DNA of 64,000 nt from Lenzites betulinus (lineage: Eukaryota; Basidiomycota; Agaricomycetes; Polyporales; Polyporaceae), in the NCBI GenBank assembly GCA_022264855.1, contig JABYQU010000005.1, forward strand, positions 1,054,001-1,118,000, in the 5' to 3' direction. Positions within the stretch are counted from its first letter, which is position 1. Every line of letters starts with the position of its first letter. Under the pieces are notes generated by a model. It had not been told where the DNA came from and did no database searches. It saw only the letters and a program-made list of their open reading frames with translations. Of the stretch, positions 11,476 through 23,875 are shown one piece after another. Position numbers and translations under genes: made by a program.

Positions 11476-13059
11476 GATGATGAGATGGCGAAGTTCGGTT
11501 AAGGACGGGAGCGCGAGACTGGTTCGTGGTAAGGGGAAGTGGTCGCAAAAATGGTTAGTTCTTATACTGTCCAGCCCCTCACAAGCCAGCCTTTGCGACT
11601 TTGCTCACGACGAGATATCCAGCTGGCTCTGATGACGCACGATCATGGGCATACACGAAAGCCCGAAAGACGCGAGGTGGTATTCGCGCCATTCGGGCTT
11701 TGGAGCATTGCTTCCTGTACAGTGATCCGCCCTAGATCGACTTGAACCAAATGGTCCGCACCTGTCGTCGAGGTGTGAATTGAAGCGGATGCGTATGCAG
11801 ATCCTTGGCAAAGGCGGGTGCAGTTGCGCTCACGATTCATCGGAAGCTTGAGTCAGCGGTGGTGGTGATGGTGGGATTGAGAGCATTTGTCCGGATGTAC
11901 GACGCATGAAAATAACTGCATGCTTAATCCGCACGTCATTCAGGAGTGAATCTGAGACGGGATGGGGAGAATACGCGCTCCAGGGCGGATGTTACCGGTA
12001 ACGGCACATGATCCTGTCAAGATACTCAGCTGCTCCCGCAAAAGCGATTACAATGGCAAAATCTTATCCTTCACAGTTCCGAAAGACGCGATAGGTGGCA
12101 GGGAGTCTGTTGTTAGCTGTGGCCTTGGAATATTTGAAAGCAGACCGCGGGCCGGGGCCCATGGGGGTTCAGAGGCAGGCACGATCGATCGCTCTTGCTC
12201 CCATACTGTGGCGAGAGACTGGTCAGAATTCAAATGGCCGATCAACTATGCGTTCCGCACCTGCAAGTTACCGTTACAGCCCACAGAGAGTTCTGCATGG
12301 TGGCAGCGACCCGTATCAGTCTGATTTTAAACGCTGTGGCGAACTTTGCAATATTGGAAAATACAAGATGCTGTAGGGGAACGTGTTGCAACACGCACCC
12401 AGAGAGTCCGTCACGTCCCGGAGCCTGGCGCTGGGTAATTCGTCGGGTTGGTTCCGCGGGTTCGTTAACTCTTGCGCAACACGGAGTCAATCCTTGCTGC
12501 TGAAGATCGGGTGCCTCGTCAGCAGTATTGAGATCCGCTGCTGGCCTCGATGTTCTTCTGGTTTCTAAGAGGAAAGATAGACAATTCAAAGCGGCCTTCA
12601 GCTTGGTATACGCTTCATGCACGTTGGTTCCAGCTTGGCAGGTGTCGATATGACGAATGCACGACAGGGCGGATCTGCGGAAAGCCCCATTCGCGAGACA
12701 CATATCGAGGTCATGGCGGCTTGCGTTGCGGATGCAGAGAGATTTTTACGGCGGGACATTCTGTCATGGGACTCATCGCTCCAGGCAGCGCCGCGCGTTG
12801 CGGAATCAGAGGACCAGATCCCTGTGACGCGACAATACCAGGGCGTATTATGACGGACCTAGTCGACGTCGTAGTTCCGCGACAGCTTCGAAGTATTTGC
12901 AGAGCCTCTGGCGTGCGAGAGGTAGGGAGGATATAAGACGTTAACCCGCGAAATCAGTGGTTCACCAAACCAGTTTTCCCCCTCCCACCGCATCACGGGA
13001 ACGTTTCCTGCACCGCGACTCGCCGTCCATCGTCACTCACTCAACTTCGACGCATCATC
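11476..13059. other. Shared upstream region of two divergent Thr-rich protein genes
   Basis: The 1.6 kb between the two divergent paralogs has no convincing gene. A TATA-like ATATAAGA at about 12931 lies some 130 bases before the plus-strand gene. Scattered frames (for example 12242-12703 on the minus strand) have no recognisable domain and were not called. Confidence 0.45.
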
Positions 13060-13644
13060 ATGTTGCCGCCGAAATTTGCCGCGCTGCTTACGATCGCGCT
13101 CACTGCCTGCGTGGGAGTAGGAGCAGACTGTGAGTGGACGTTCAGATATCATATGAACCTACTAACATGTCTTCGTACCTCAGCTGTGCAAAGCGCCTCT
13201 TCGTGCAGTGTACAGCCGGTGGAAACAGTGAACTCGTACGCGCCCACCTTCGTGTTCGACACTACCACCGTCACCGTCACCGAGACGGCAAACGCTGGGA
13301 ACAATAAGAAGCGTCAAATCGTCACTTTGACCGACACCACAACCAGCACGCGCACCTCCACAGTTAGGTCTACGACCACTTTGACCGTACCGACGACTGT
13401 CACGAGGACAAGCACCGTTTACGCCACGAGCACGACGACTTCGACAGGCACTGTCACCAGTGTTGTTCGGACGACCACGACCCCCGTCGTGACAAGCACC
13501 CGCACGGTGACGTCCACTTCGACCGACACCGACGTTGCTACGGGCACACGCACCGTCACAAGCACCACCACCGAGTTCAGCACGTCAACGGTTCCAACCT
13601 ATACAAACGATCCGAGGACGACGGCGACGAGGGCGAGGGGTTGA
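13060..13644 (+). CDS. Small secreted Thr-rich protein, paralog of the gene at 10815-11475
   Basis: Two exons, 13060-13129 and 13184-13644, joined by a 54-nt phase-1 intron with an ACTAAC branch site, give 176 residues. Exon 1 is a signal peptide (MLPPKFAALLTIALTACVGVGA). The mature part starts SVQSASSCSVQP, runs into a Thr/Val-alternating strand, has a dibasic KKRQ site at about residue 80, then about 95 residues of T-x-T repeats (TSTRTSTV, TVTRTSTVYATSTTT). It ends without a GPI signal. Signal exon, intron phase, dibasic break and Thr-rich tail match the minus-strand gene at 10815-11475, so the two form a divergent pair produced by an inverted duplication. Probably an O-glycosylated extracellular protein; no function known. 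Confidence 0.75.
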   Translation: MLPPKFAALLTIALTACVGVGADCEWTFRYHMNLLTCLRTSAVQSASSCSVQPVETVNSYAPTFVFDTTTVTVTETANAGNNKKRQIVTLTDTTTSTRTSTVRSTTTLTVPTTVTRTSTVYATSTTTSTGTVTSVVRTTTTPVVTSTRTVTSTSTDTDVATGTRTVTSTTTEFSTSTVPTYTNDPRTTATRARG

Positions 13645-15051
13645 GTGTTGAATGCGAAGCCTGTTTCCGTTGTACAAGATGCAATCGCAATTTGATGGGT
13701 TGCTGCACAGTAGTTTGGCTTCTGTCACTGTAACGTTTATCCGCTATAACGAACTTTGTGAATGCTTTATTTCGAATGGTTTTGAACAAATAAAATCACG
13801 CTTGTCAACCACTCTGTTGTTGTTAGCTGTTTTCTTTGAGAATGGAGGAAGGAGTTATTGTGAAGAGGTGACGGGATTGACCCCGCGTGGAACCTGGCGG
13901 AGTTCGAAATAGACGAGTGGTCTTCGCTCCCTCGCTTGCACGCTCAAGTTAACACCATTCAAATATTGCGGACATCTTGCTACGTGGCGAACTTTGACTT
14001 GTCTGCTTTTACTCGCGGCTCGTACACTGCTCACAACGAACGTGAGTTCGTATGTCTTTCCCACCACAGTACATAAGTTGGTTTCCCGACGTTCCCACGC
14101 GGGGGTGGACGGAGATGAGCAAGTTGCAAAGGTCGTGGACATATGCGTGCGTCCGTCGGCAAGATCTAGCTACCGACATGTTCGTGCGGCTCTCCTGTTC
14201 GCCGCGGCCGGCGCATCTCCTTCTTGAAGGCCAGACGTCTAACTTCCTCTGAGCGGAATCGCGACGAGCAAGTGAGTAGAACGCAACGTGTAGCAGTCAT
14301 GTAATATTACTAACAATCTTGCCTACAGTCAGTGCCAGTGACACGTAGCGAGGAAGCTGGGGACGCATATTCGCACCCTCATAAGGAACGCCTCGTAAAA
14401 AGGGACCTGCGACATCGGGGGAGCTTATATCGTTGGTGAACGCTTCGCGAACAAGCTCGTCTCGACAACGCTTGCGTACGAGGCCGCATCGCGCTAATCT
14501 CTGTCATCACATCTCGTAGACCCCCGCATAGTCGCATAGTCGAGCGAGGCCGTTAACGAGGCAAGACCGTACGCTGGTGTGAAAATTCGCAGTCTTCAAC
14601 TCCGCACGTTGCCACCCATGTCCTTTCGAGGGCGGTGAATGTTAGTCAGACAGGGCCAACAACGCAAAGGGACTATTGGTTACACGGCCCGTCTCAATCT
14701 CGCGAGATTGGGCCCATGCGCAGTGAGTGTGCACTCCGAAACCCAGGCTGTCCATTTCACGGCTGCAATCCTCCTCCCGAGTCGAGATCACACCGCACGG
14801 GACGCTATCCGAGGCTCTAGAGATTCTTGAAGCCAGAACGAGCGCCGGAGTGTATTTGGCGGCCCACCGCGGCAAGTCATGAGAATCCCATCTTGATCTG
14901 GCTCAAAACTCTATATTATCCATCCCCCTTTCCATCCGTGGACGTACAGGGCGCAGTCCAGGGTCATGCGGTATATATATGACAACGGGTCCCGCCACTG
15001 TATCTTCCCTCATAACCTATCCTCGCACTCTATCCTCACACTCGAGCTATC
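13645..15051. other. Intergenic region upstream of the flavin monooxygenase
   Basis: No reading frame longer than about 95 codons and none with a recognisable domain. The right end carries the TATA box of the monooxygenase gene (14971-14980). No RNA gene or repeat recognised. Confidence 0.5.
14971..14980 (+). promoter_or_regulatory. TATA box of the flavin monooxygenase gene
   Basis: GTATATATAT ends 71 bases before the start codon at 15052, a normal spacing for a fungal TATA promoter. It is followed by a C/T-rich leader (CCTCATAACCTATCCTCGC). Confidence 0.6.
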
Positions 15052-17755
15052 ATGCCAGGCGACAACCTCTCTTGCGACCCTTCACTTCCCGCATCTATCC
15101 CTACAGAGCCATTCCAGCTCGGGGATTTTAGTATCGACGAGTACAGGCCGATTAAGGTCATCGTCATCGGTGCTGGTTTCAGCGGTATTACGGCTGGCGT
15201 TCGGTATGTAGCTCGTCCCACGGCCTCCCTGCCACCGCTCTGACACACCTTGTGACACCTCAGGTTCCCTCAGAAGATCCCCAATGTGGAGCTGGTTATC
15301 TATGAGAAGAGCGCGGGCGTCGGAGGAACATGGTTCAACAACAAGTATCCGTAGGTGTCGAATTGTGAAAGACTCGAATAACCGTTTCAACCCTGGCGCG
15401 TGTTGTGCATAGGGGACTCGCGTGCGATATCCCAGCCCATTGTGTGCGTGGCCGTTTGGGCATCAACCTATCTGCTTTCTATTGCTTACGTCCAACCAGT
15501 ATCAATTCACATTCGCAGAGAAGGTAAGCACCCGAAGTCTTGGCAGTCCCTCGTCAATCTCAGACTTTTGGTTCGCAGAAAGACTGGTCTGCCTTCTACG
15601 CACCCGGCCCGGAGATACGGGAGTACATGCAGGGCGTGGTGGACAAGTACAAGCTTATGCGCTACATCAAGCTGCAGCACGAGGTCATCCACGCGCAGTA
15701 CAATGAAAGCGAAGGGAAATGGCACGTCCGGGTGCGTAGGCCTAATCCAGACACAGGCATCCCGGAGGAGACCGAAGACACCGCACATGTGCTCCTGATG
15801 GCGATCGGTGGGCTCAGTCGATGGAAGTGGCCGGACATCGACGGGTTGCATGAGTTCAAGGGCGAGCTGCATCATAGCGCAGGCTTCGACCCCCTTGACA
15901 AGACGTGGCAGGAGGTCGCTGCGGGCTATGCGGACAAGCGGGTTGGCGTGATCGGCGTGGTGCGTTAGTTCATTGGATTGGCATGTCATCATTTCAGAGC
16001 GTCGCATTTACATGATACACAGGGGTCGAGCGCCATACAGATCGTTCCGGCTCTGCAACCGCGCGTAAAGAAGTTGGTGAATTACGTGCGAGGGAAGACT
16101 TGGCTCGCGCTGCCGTTGGGCGCGGACCCCTTTGAGGGACTGTTGAGTCGAACGCCGGCGACATCGGCAGACTGTGAGCACACGCTACTTTTCTCGCGTG
16201 CTTTTCTCGCAGTTGCTGACCCACGCAAATAGACAGCTTCACGGAAGAAGAGCGTGAGCGCTTCAAGAATGACCCCGAGTTCTACAGGAACTTCAGGCTC
16301 ACATTAGAGCAGGGAATAAACGTGCGTGCCCGCTTGTGAGACGTCAACTAATATCTCACCGACGTGAGGACAGAGTGTGCACTCGTTGACGCTGCGCGGG
16401 AGTCCTCTTCAGATGCACGCTCAAGTTGTGCTGCGCGACCTGATGCAGAAGAAGCTTGCGAAAAAGCCCGAGATTCTGGAGCAGCGTACGTGTGGAGGTC
16501 GCCCCCTTTGATCCGTTAGCGCTGACCGTGCGATCCCCCACACCGATTTTAGTTCTTCCCGATTTTCCCATTGCCTGTCGAAGGCTGACCCCGGGGCCCG
16601 GGTATCTGGAAGCCCTGTGCGAAGATAATGTGAGTGACGAGCGTGGGAGGTCATGAGTCCAGAGTTGCACACTGGTAATCATCCGTGAACCTTGCCTCAT
16701 TCGGTCGAATGCAGGTCGATTATATCTCCACCCCTATCAAGCGTGTCACCGAGAACGGTATCGAAACGGCGGACGGAGCGCACCAGGACCTTGACGTCCT
16801 GTTTTGCGCAACCGGTGCGTAGCTCAGACAGCATTTTTATCTGGTGATGACGTTCATGTGTCGGACTCGGACGGGTTTCTAGGGTACGACACCTCCTTCC
16901 AACTGCCGTTCAAGGTCCTAGGACGCAATGGGCATGATCTCAGCGCTCGCTTTGTGCCTCACCCCGTGACGTACCTCGCCATTGCCGTCGACGGCTTCCC
17001 GAACATGTTCATAACGCTGGGGCCGAATTCGGGCGTCGGCTCGGGTTCGCTCCTGGCGGTGATCGAGTACCAGGTGATGTACGCCGTGCAGGCGACGGCG
17101 AAGCTGCAGCGCGAGCGGCTCAAGAGCATCGACGTCAAACCTGAAGCGGTGCGCGATTTTGACCAGTACATCGAGGTGCGCTTGTGCATGAGTTGCTTGA
17201 TGAAATTGCGTGCTGAAAGTGACTGCAGGCATACTTCCCCAAGGCAAGCACTTACACCGCGGGATGCGGCTACTGTGGCTGACGCACAAGTACAGAGCGT
17301 GTATAGCGAGAAGTGCCGTTCATGGTACAAGGTGGGCAAGGAAGTCGGCAGGGTGGTTGCACTATGGCCCGGTGGGTTCAGAGATCTTCTCGCAAAAGCA
17401 TCTGATTCTCATCACATTGCAGGATCCGCTCTTCATGCTGTCAGAGCGCTCTCTCATCCTCGATGGGAGCACTTCAGCTACGAGCTCGCCGACCCCGTCC
17501 AGAACGAACTGTATTGGCTTGGAGATGGTCAGACGTACAACGAGAAAACGCTGACCGGGGACCGTACGTCAATGCATCCCAGGTCAGGTCTATCGAAGAT
17601 TGAAACACTGATGTCCGGTTCATTCGTAACAGGGGCTTGGTACTTGCGCGAACCGTTCCTTGATGTCCCGCCCGGTGCGTGATTCACCTACTTTCTACCC
17701 CTGACTTGTTCGTGTATGCTGATGCTGTTTCGCTGCAGTTCCAGATGATGAGTAA
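15052..17755 (+). CDS. Baeyer-Villiger-type flavin-containing monooxygenase
   Basis: Class B flavoprotein monooxygenase that would use FAD, NADPH and O2 to insert oxygen next to a ketone or oxidise a heteroatom. Sixteen exons by reading: 15052-15203, 15264-15350, 15413-15443, 15500-15523, 15579-15959, 16023-16173, 16233-16321, 16374-16485, 16553-16629, 16715-16814, 16883-17175, 17229-17243, 17296-17371, 17423-17563, 17633-17674, 17739-17755; 1788 nt, 595 residues. FAD-binding GAGFSG lies at 40-45, GGTW just after, and the NADPH-binding GVGSSA at 224-229. The BVMO fingerprint reads [12 protein letters not shown] at 191-202: F, G and H are kept but the usual Trp is Phe. Exon 12 is only 15 nt and is followed by an apparent GC-AG intron. 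It probably works with the nearby O-methyltransferase or in breakdown of steroid- or terpenoid-like ketones; substrate unknown. Confidence 0.93.
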
Positions 17756-18116
17756 CCTTTGAGGGCATCGGATTAACTAGAATTCATGCACGAATAACCA
17801 TATTTATCAAGATGTACCCCATTGCACGCAGATAGCGACGTTTCAATGTCATTGTTACGCGTAAGAGAGCAACGGCTTAGAATGCATTAAGAGTATAGGA
17901 TATACGAGCGCAGCTCCGCGCACTGCAAGAGCTACGTACAAAACAGTCCGTCCTCCACCGCGTCCCGCACCTCCACACTCGACATTGAGCGCATGGAAGG
18001 GTCCACACGGGTATTACGTAGCAACAAGGATAGCAAACAGATCATAGCGGCGATATTCTACTAAGAGTCCGTCGCAAAGGTCCGAAGAGGGCGGGATGCA
18101 GCATGGGTTACGCCTC
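17756..18116. other. Intergenic, convergent 3' flanks
   Basis: AT-richer spacer between the stop of the plus-strand monooxygenase and the stop of the minus-strand Ser-rich protein. No gene or repeat is seen; it should hold both transcript ends. Confidence 0.5.
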
Positions 18117-18717
18117 TCAGAGCGCGAGGCCCGCGCCTGCGAGGACGCCGAGGAGCGCCACGCCCACGGCGGCGCCAGCGGAGCCGACCTCGAGGGGACG
18201 CAGCACACCGGCAGCGTTGTTCGACCCGGATGGGGTCGTGCCCGACGACGACGTGGAGCCCGACGGAGTCGGGGACCCGAGGCCGGTGGACAAGCCCGAG
18301 AGAGGGTTCGACACGCTGGGCAGACTGGCCGACGCGCTCGGCACGGAGGACGCGCCGGAGACGGGGTCCGTGGCGAGCCCAGACGTGGACGCGCCGACGG
18401 GGTCTGTGCCAATCGTCACGGGCAGGGAGGTGCCGAGGGGGTTCGAGGGCAGTCCGCTCAGGCTCAGACTGTCAGTGATAGGGAGGGCACTGTCGGTGGC
18501 GAGGGCAGTCGAGGCGGCGGCGCTGTCGGTAGCTGCCGTGCTGGCGGTGATGAGGACAGTGCCTATATGGGGTTAATCACCATATGGGGTTTCGAGTGAG
18601 GAACAACTAACCAGTTGCAGCCTGCGTGTCCGTCGCGGAATCTACCTGCGGGAGAGCGAGGACGCTCGAGCACGCGAGGACGAGGGAAAGGACGACGATC
18701 TTCGTGTTCGCGAACAT
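18117..18717 (-). CDS. Small GPI-anchored Ser-rich secreted protein
   Basis: Two minus-strand exons, 18717-18612 and 18562-18117, separated by a 49-nt phase-1 intron, give 183 residues. Exon 1 encodes a signal peptide (MFANTKIVVLSLVLACSSVLAL). The middle is Ser/Thr/Gly/Pro-rich with repeated GLSTGLGSPTPSG-like segments and no cysteine-rich domain. The end is a typical GPI signal: small residues at GSNNAAG, then a hydrophobic tail finishing VALLGVLAGAGLAL at the stop. Such proteins are cell-wall or membrane mannoproteins; this one has no domain that reveals a role. Its tail resembles that of the CFEM protein at 36840-37610 in composition, but it lacks CFEM cysteines. Confidence 0.8.
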
Positions 18718-21362
18718 TTTGAGAGTATCGGGTGAGACTAATAAAGAATGCCGGAGCTGGCGTGGAAGGAGAGGAGGATAGGTGGGTGTGCGGAAGGGGG
18801 AGGATTACTGCCTTTGACGGGAACTGGCAGGCCGGTATATATACGGTGGTAAGACCGGCGGCCGCAGTTTGGGGGGCGCAACGGGGTGCGCGACGCCGTG
18901 ACAGGCATCAACACCGCAAACAAGGGCACAGGACGAAGGGGGCACGTTTGAAGCCGCGGCGCGAGGAGGCCGTACAGAAAGTGGAGTCGCTTCGGTGGAC
19001 TGTGAACGACGGGTGGAGCTCTGCGATGCGCGCAGCAGTCCCCCAGTCTTTCAGCGCTGGCACAATATAAATGATGCTGGGCAGAAGACAGAAGAATGAG
19101 CTATAACATGCGCTCGCGTAAAGCTCACCATCTTCGCGTTCTCATGCGTGCTGTCGACTCCAACATACGGCGGGCATCATAAGCGCGGTATGATGAGGGC
19201 ACCATACGTCATTGCACAGTTCATGCGGGCAGAGATGGCCAACATTCCTGTCAGTCGTGAGCAATTGCCAACGGGCTCGCTTGGCCTATGCAAATTCTCA
19301 GTGCGCCTTCGAGCACTGCAATATTACGGGAGGCCGCCGATCGAGCCACGCTCTTCATGCGCTCGCCCCTCGTTGCAGGTCGTTGCAAATAAGCAAATGG
19401 CGGTACAGAGTGGAAAGTTGGCGCTTCGACAGCGTCACTGAAACCGCGTCCTGGCCTCTGTCCGGAATAAGATGAAAAGATTAGATCGAACAGTAGAACA
19501 CAGGCATTGTGCCGAAAATGATAGCGTGTCCGCCTCAAGCTCCTTGGGGGTACGGCGGTCACCAGGTAGTGGGTTGTCGAGGGGTCCAGGGCCGGTGTGG
19601 GGTTGGGCCGTGTCAAAGGGCGACGTATGACAGTAATTCCACTCGATCCCGGGAGCTAGTAAGCGAAAGATGCACATTCTACGTCGACGAACTCACTAGT
19701 ACACCGGTCGAAAGCTTGGGCGCGGCACACTGGACTCGTTCGGCGCATGTTGTTTTACCCACCTGCGCGGCACCAGGAGCGATTCTCATGCGGGTACTAA
19801 TCTCAAAAGTAATGGAAAGACCTGCGCGAGGAGCTGAGTAAAACCATGCTCGATGGCCTTGCTCTGGTAAGCCCGGGCAGCTTGAGGCACGCGGGTTGAG
19901 GCACACGCTGCGAAGAATGGAGGTTGATGGTACTGGTAGAGGTAATAACATACCTGTGTGCAGTGCGATCCATTTTAGGATGCCTGACTTGGGGTGGCGA
20001 TGCTGAAAGTGGTGGTACTGGTAGAGGCTGCGTGGCGGCGAAGTGCGACGAACTAAAGCACGAGGACGCGAGAGGTTCTGCAAACGAGGATACGCAAGGA
20101 TGTCTCACTGAGGATTTTCCAGTGGTCCGCAGGATTCAGCTGCACGGATGAGCCCTTCAGGTTGACTTCTCGCCCTCTGTCTTGTAGTTAGGCCTGGCAC
20201 TGAGAGGACTCACCAACAACATTGGAAGCTGCGATAGATATAAGACGCCATGTCGCTTCTCGCCGCCGGTGGCACAGAGACGCATAAGGCCAGCGGGGGA
20301 ATTATTCCAAAATAATGTGGGATACGGGACATGCCAGTCAGCCCCGTCCGAGGGCATCGCGCACTGCTCTAGCGGTGCGCGCATTTGGATGTCTCGGGGG
20401 TTGGGGCCATGAAGGATAAGTGAGGGGGTCCGGGTCGTGGTTTGATCCTGTGACGTCCACGCGAAGTGCTTACTAGCGTTTTTGGGATTCGTCAGAGGGT
20501 TAAAGGGGGCGGTCAGTTCTGCAAGGTGAAGCAAGCTGGCCACAAGATCGGATAGCGCACCCAGAGCTGTTGAAGACTGCCCAGCGAAGGCGAAATGGAG
20601 GTCGCGAGAGCCTGGAAGTGTCCAAACCAAGGGCTCGCCTACTTATAGTAGAGGCAAGCCACGCTGCATTGCTTTGAGCTACGATACTCAGGAGGAGCAG
20701 GAGGAGAGTACTTGAGTGCTGATTGCTGAACCGTGGTGACGGTGTCGAAGAGAAACATACGCCCGGCGCTCACAGGAAGAATAGGCGCGCACACCCGCCA
20801 AGTTGCGCATGTCGGAGTGATTTAGCACTGCAAACTTGCTTGAATTGACTTCATATCCTACCCGTTTTAAGTCTATCACACTCTGGTGTTAGAAACTGCG
20901 GTGAGTGTGAAGAGCTAGGTATATTATGCATGATGTATGATAATCAGGAGCTCGAGAAGAACAAGCTATGCAAATACATGTCGACAGCGATGGCAATGCG
21001 GGAGATGAAAGCTAATATTTGGCAAGACGGGGAGAATATACAGAGAGATGCTGAGATTTGATGTATGGCGTGCAGCAGACAAGACGGTGGTGGAGGTAAG
21101 GAAATGACTGCGCCCGCGGTTTGTTTTGGGACGGGGTGAGGATCACGGCGGGCTGGGCGATCGTGATATTTGTGTTGAGAGAAGCTGAGATTTGCCCTGC
21201 GTGTCATTAATCGGGGCGACCTGCGGAGATCCGAGAGATCCGTTGGTGGTCGTGATTACAATCCCGGACGGTGCGTCCGGAGAAGGGTCAGCGGGGGTAA
21301 TAGGGGGCTCTGAAGGGCTTGTTCCGTCTTTCATCCTATTCACACGCCGCACTACGTTAGCT
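18718..21362. other. Intergenic region, no supported gene
   Basis: Upstream flank of the Ser-rich gene and downstream flank of the DUF6535 gene. The longest frame is 157 codons on the minus strand (20157-20630), without signal peptide, domain or clear intron-exon structure; I do not call it. A minus-strand frame at 21143-21409 (Ser/Pro-rich) abuts the end of the DUF6535 gene and could be an alternative tail if that gene is spliced differently. Confidence 0.45.
18835..18844 (-). promoter_or_regulatory. TATA box of the GPI-anchored Ser-rich protein gene
   Basis: GTATATATAC, a palindrome, lies about 120 bases upstream of the minus-strand start codon at 18717. Confidence 0.5.
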
Positions 21363-23875
21363 TCAAATCTCGAGGAGATTCGGATAGACGCACTCGGTTT
21401 CTTGAGCACCCTTCACGCGAACCACTGTCGCCCGGAACTCTCGCGCGAAATACTGGATGCGCCACACGGTGTTCATGTCCGCATAGTCTGCCGCCCCGTT
21501 CAACCTGTCTGTCATCTCTAGCACGTCTGGCACGAGCGCGCTCGGGATGCAGCGGATAACCTCATCTGAAACGTGCCTGCGCAGACGCTCGAGCACGTCC
21601 TCGAGGCTGCGCGCGTCGATTGTGGCTGGCAGGTCGTGCCGATGCGCAGAGTCGAACAGCATGAGCAACGTGCGCGTGAACGCGGTGAGCACGTCTTGTG
21701 TGTACGCGCGCACGGCGGCGATGTCGTCGGCATAGTGCGGGGGCGTGAGCGCCTGGTCGGCGCACTCGAGGAACCAGTCTACGCTCCGGATGTGTTTCGT
21801 GTACGCGCCGGGGGACGCGTCCGACAGGATCTCGGGGAGCTGGTCCGCGCTGAGACGCACGTAGCGGTACGCGGCGATGACAGCTACCACGGTAGGACAG
21901 GTAGCTTCAGCGCATGCACTAGTGGCGTCCGAGTAGAGAGGAAGAGCCACTTACCGTGTGTGAGCGCCTTCCGCAGGCGAATCCCGCGCCGCGAGCAGAT
22001 GTGGAGCAGCTTCGAGCGCACCTGGAGGAAGCTCTTCCGGTCGAGCTGCTTCTCCGCCGCGTCGTTCTGAATCATGGACGTCAGCGTCGACAGCGCCCAC
22101 TCCGCGTCCGCCGCATGCGCGCCAAACGACCATGAGCCGGTCAGGAAGTACACGCGCAGGGCGGCCCACTCCGTGTCAGACAGCGGCGCGCAGTCGCGGT
22201 TCTCGCAGTCGTGCAGCAGTGCGCAGAGGAAGATGTGCAGCCACAGCAGCTGGTGCTTGTTCCCCCATCCGAGCGGCCCCGTGCGTGCGTCTGCGTCCGC
22301 GCCGAAGTGCTCGCGTGCGGAGTCGTGGAGCCGCTTGAAATACTCACGCACGTCGCCGTCCGCGAAGTCCTTTAGGCAGACCGTCGCGGCTGACAGCGCG
22401 TCTGGATCAAGCGTCGAATGGTATGCCTCAACGAGAATCTGCGTATCGAGCAGCTTTCGACAGTCGGCGATCTTTGAGCGTTCGCGGCCTTGCCATGTCG
22501 ACTTTGGACCCTTCCCTGCCTCGACGAACTTTCTCCATGTTGACAATGCTGTTTCGAACGATAGTGTGATCTGACCTATGATTCGACGGAGTTGGCTTCG
22601 GCGGCGAGATGATTGGACCACGGGTGGAGCGATAGAGGAGAATGAGGCATGGGTTGAGCTGCAAGCGCTTCCAGGGCAGATCCAAGACACCATACCACTG
22701 CGTAGGGTGGACGGAAGAGTACGCATCCGCTGATATGCGCGCTTGGAATGAAGGGAAATTTGATAGCAGAAGCATCGTGGTCTCCATAGATAGTCCAGGG
22801 CGCGTACTTGAGGAGAGAGGTAGGCGCAAGTGTTGTCGAAAAGGGGGAGAACTGTGGTAGCAATGGTGAAGGTGGACAAGAGTCCGACTAGGATGGTGGC
22901 GATTATGGCGACGTTCTGATGCAGGTTCCATACGAGGACTAGCAGGCCCGCAAGGAAGCATGCGAGCGCGACTTGTAGAAGAACCGGGATGATGCCGACG
23001 ATGGCTTCGACCCTCCATTCCCGGAGATTGTTCAAGCGATACTGGCGCACCCGCGCGACGGGGCGTGAGGTACCAGAGAGTGCACTCTTGTACTCGTCTA
23101 ACCACTGCTTAACCATGATTCCGATAGCCGCGGAGCTCAGGCCTAATATAAGTCCCGAGAACCATAGAGCATTGAGCCATATCACCCATAGCGGGATAAG
23201 AGAAGCCTCGTCCGAGTCGGTGCGGAGGAAAATTGATGGTTGATTCCTGTTATGTGGAGATATTCGCTGCAGAGTATCCACGTTTTCATCTGGCAGAGGG
23301 GGGCGCAGTAGTTTGTAGGACTCGACGTTGAACGCGGTGAGTATTCCTGAGAACAGTCCCGCCTGGAAGTTTCGAGCAGTCAGTGTGAGCGCGCGCGACA
23401 GGCCAGGTGTTTCCACATACGAAAACAAGATAGGTGTCAATTTGTCTGTTCCACCGTTCAACCATCTCGTCACTGTATTTCTTCACCATATCTGCCGCAT
23501 CGGTCCATGCTTTGGCTTTCTGTTCCGAGGTGTAGATGTCTTTTCTTCCACGATACAAGTTCTAATTTGCAGCGAATGTTCTGTAGGTGCAAGATTGACT
23601 ACAACTGGACAAGACTCACCTCAATATCCAGTTCTCGTGGTATATCAGGTAGGACGGGACGTTCAGTGGATGTGTCCAATAATGTTTCCTTCGAAATGTC
23701 GAGTGTGAATGTCTGGTCATAATATAATTTGCGTGAAAATGTCACTTACCGACCACTCGTCATTTTCATCGAAGAGGGACGAGCCTTCCGTCGGGCCAGG
23801 ATCACTACGAGTATAGTGGTGTTCTAGCATGAATTCCTGGTTGCGTGAGGGTACACCGCTGCCACCATGATACAT
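21363..23875 (-). CDS. DUF6535-domain membrane protein (Agaricomycete-specific family)
   Basis: Five minus-strand exons by reading: 23875-23750, 23712-23620, 23561-23421, 23362-21955, 21883-21363; 762 residues in all, introns 37-71 nt. The N-terminal 90 residues are hydrophilic, then comes the family signature: W-x-x-x-x-D-x-Y-L-V-F, AGLFSGILTAFNVESYKLL and a paired helix region SLIPLWVIWLNALWFSGLIL. Further spans are near GIIPVLLQVALACFLAGLLVLVW and IIATILVGLLSTFTIATTVLPLF, so about four membrane helices. The remaining 450 or so residues look cytosolic and alpha-helical. DUF6535 proteins occur in large numbers in mushroom genomes and have no established function. The 3' end is the least certain part of the model. 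Confidence 0.88.

Noticed and set aside
20157..20630. 157-codon minus-strand frame
   Set aside because: No domain, signal peptide or splice structure; not distinguishable from chance.
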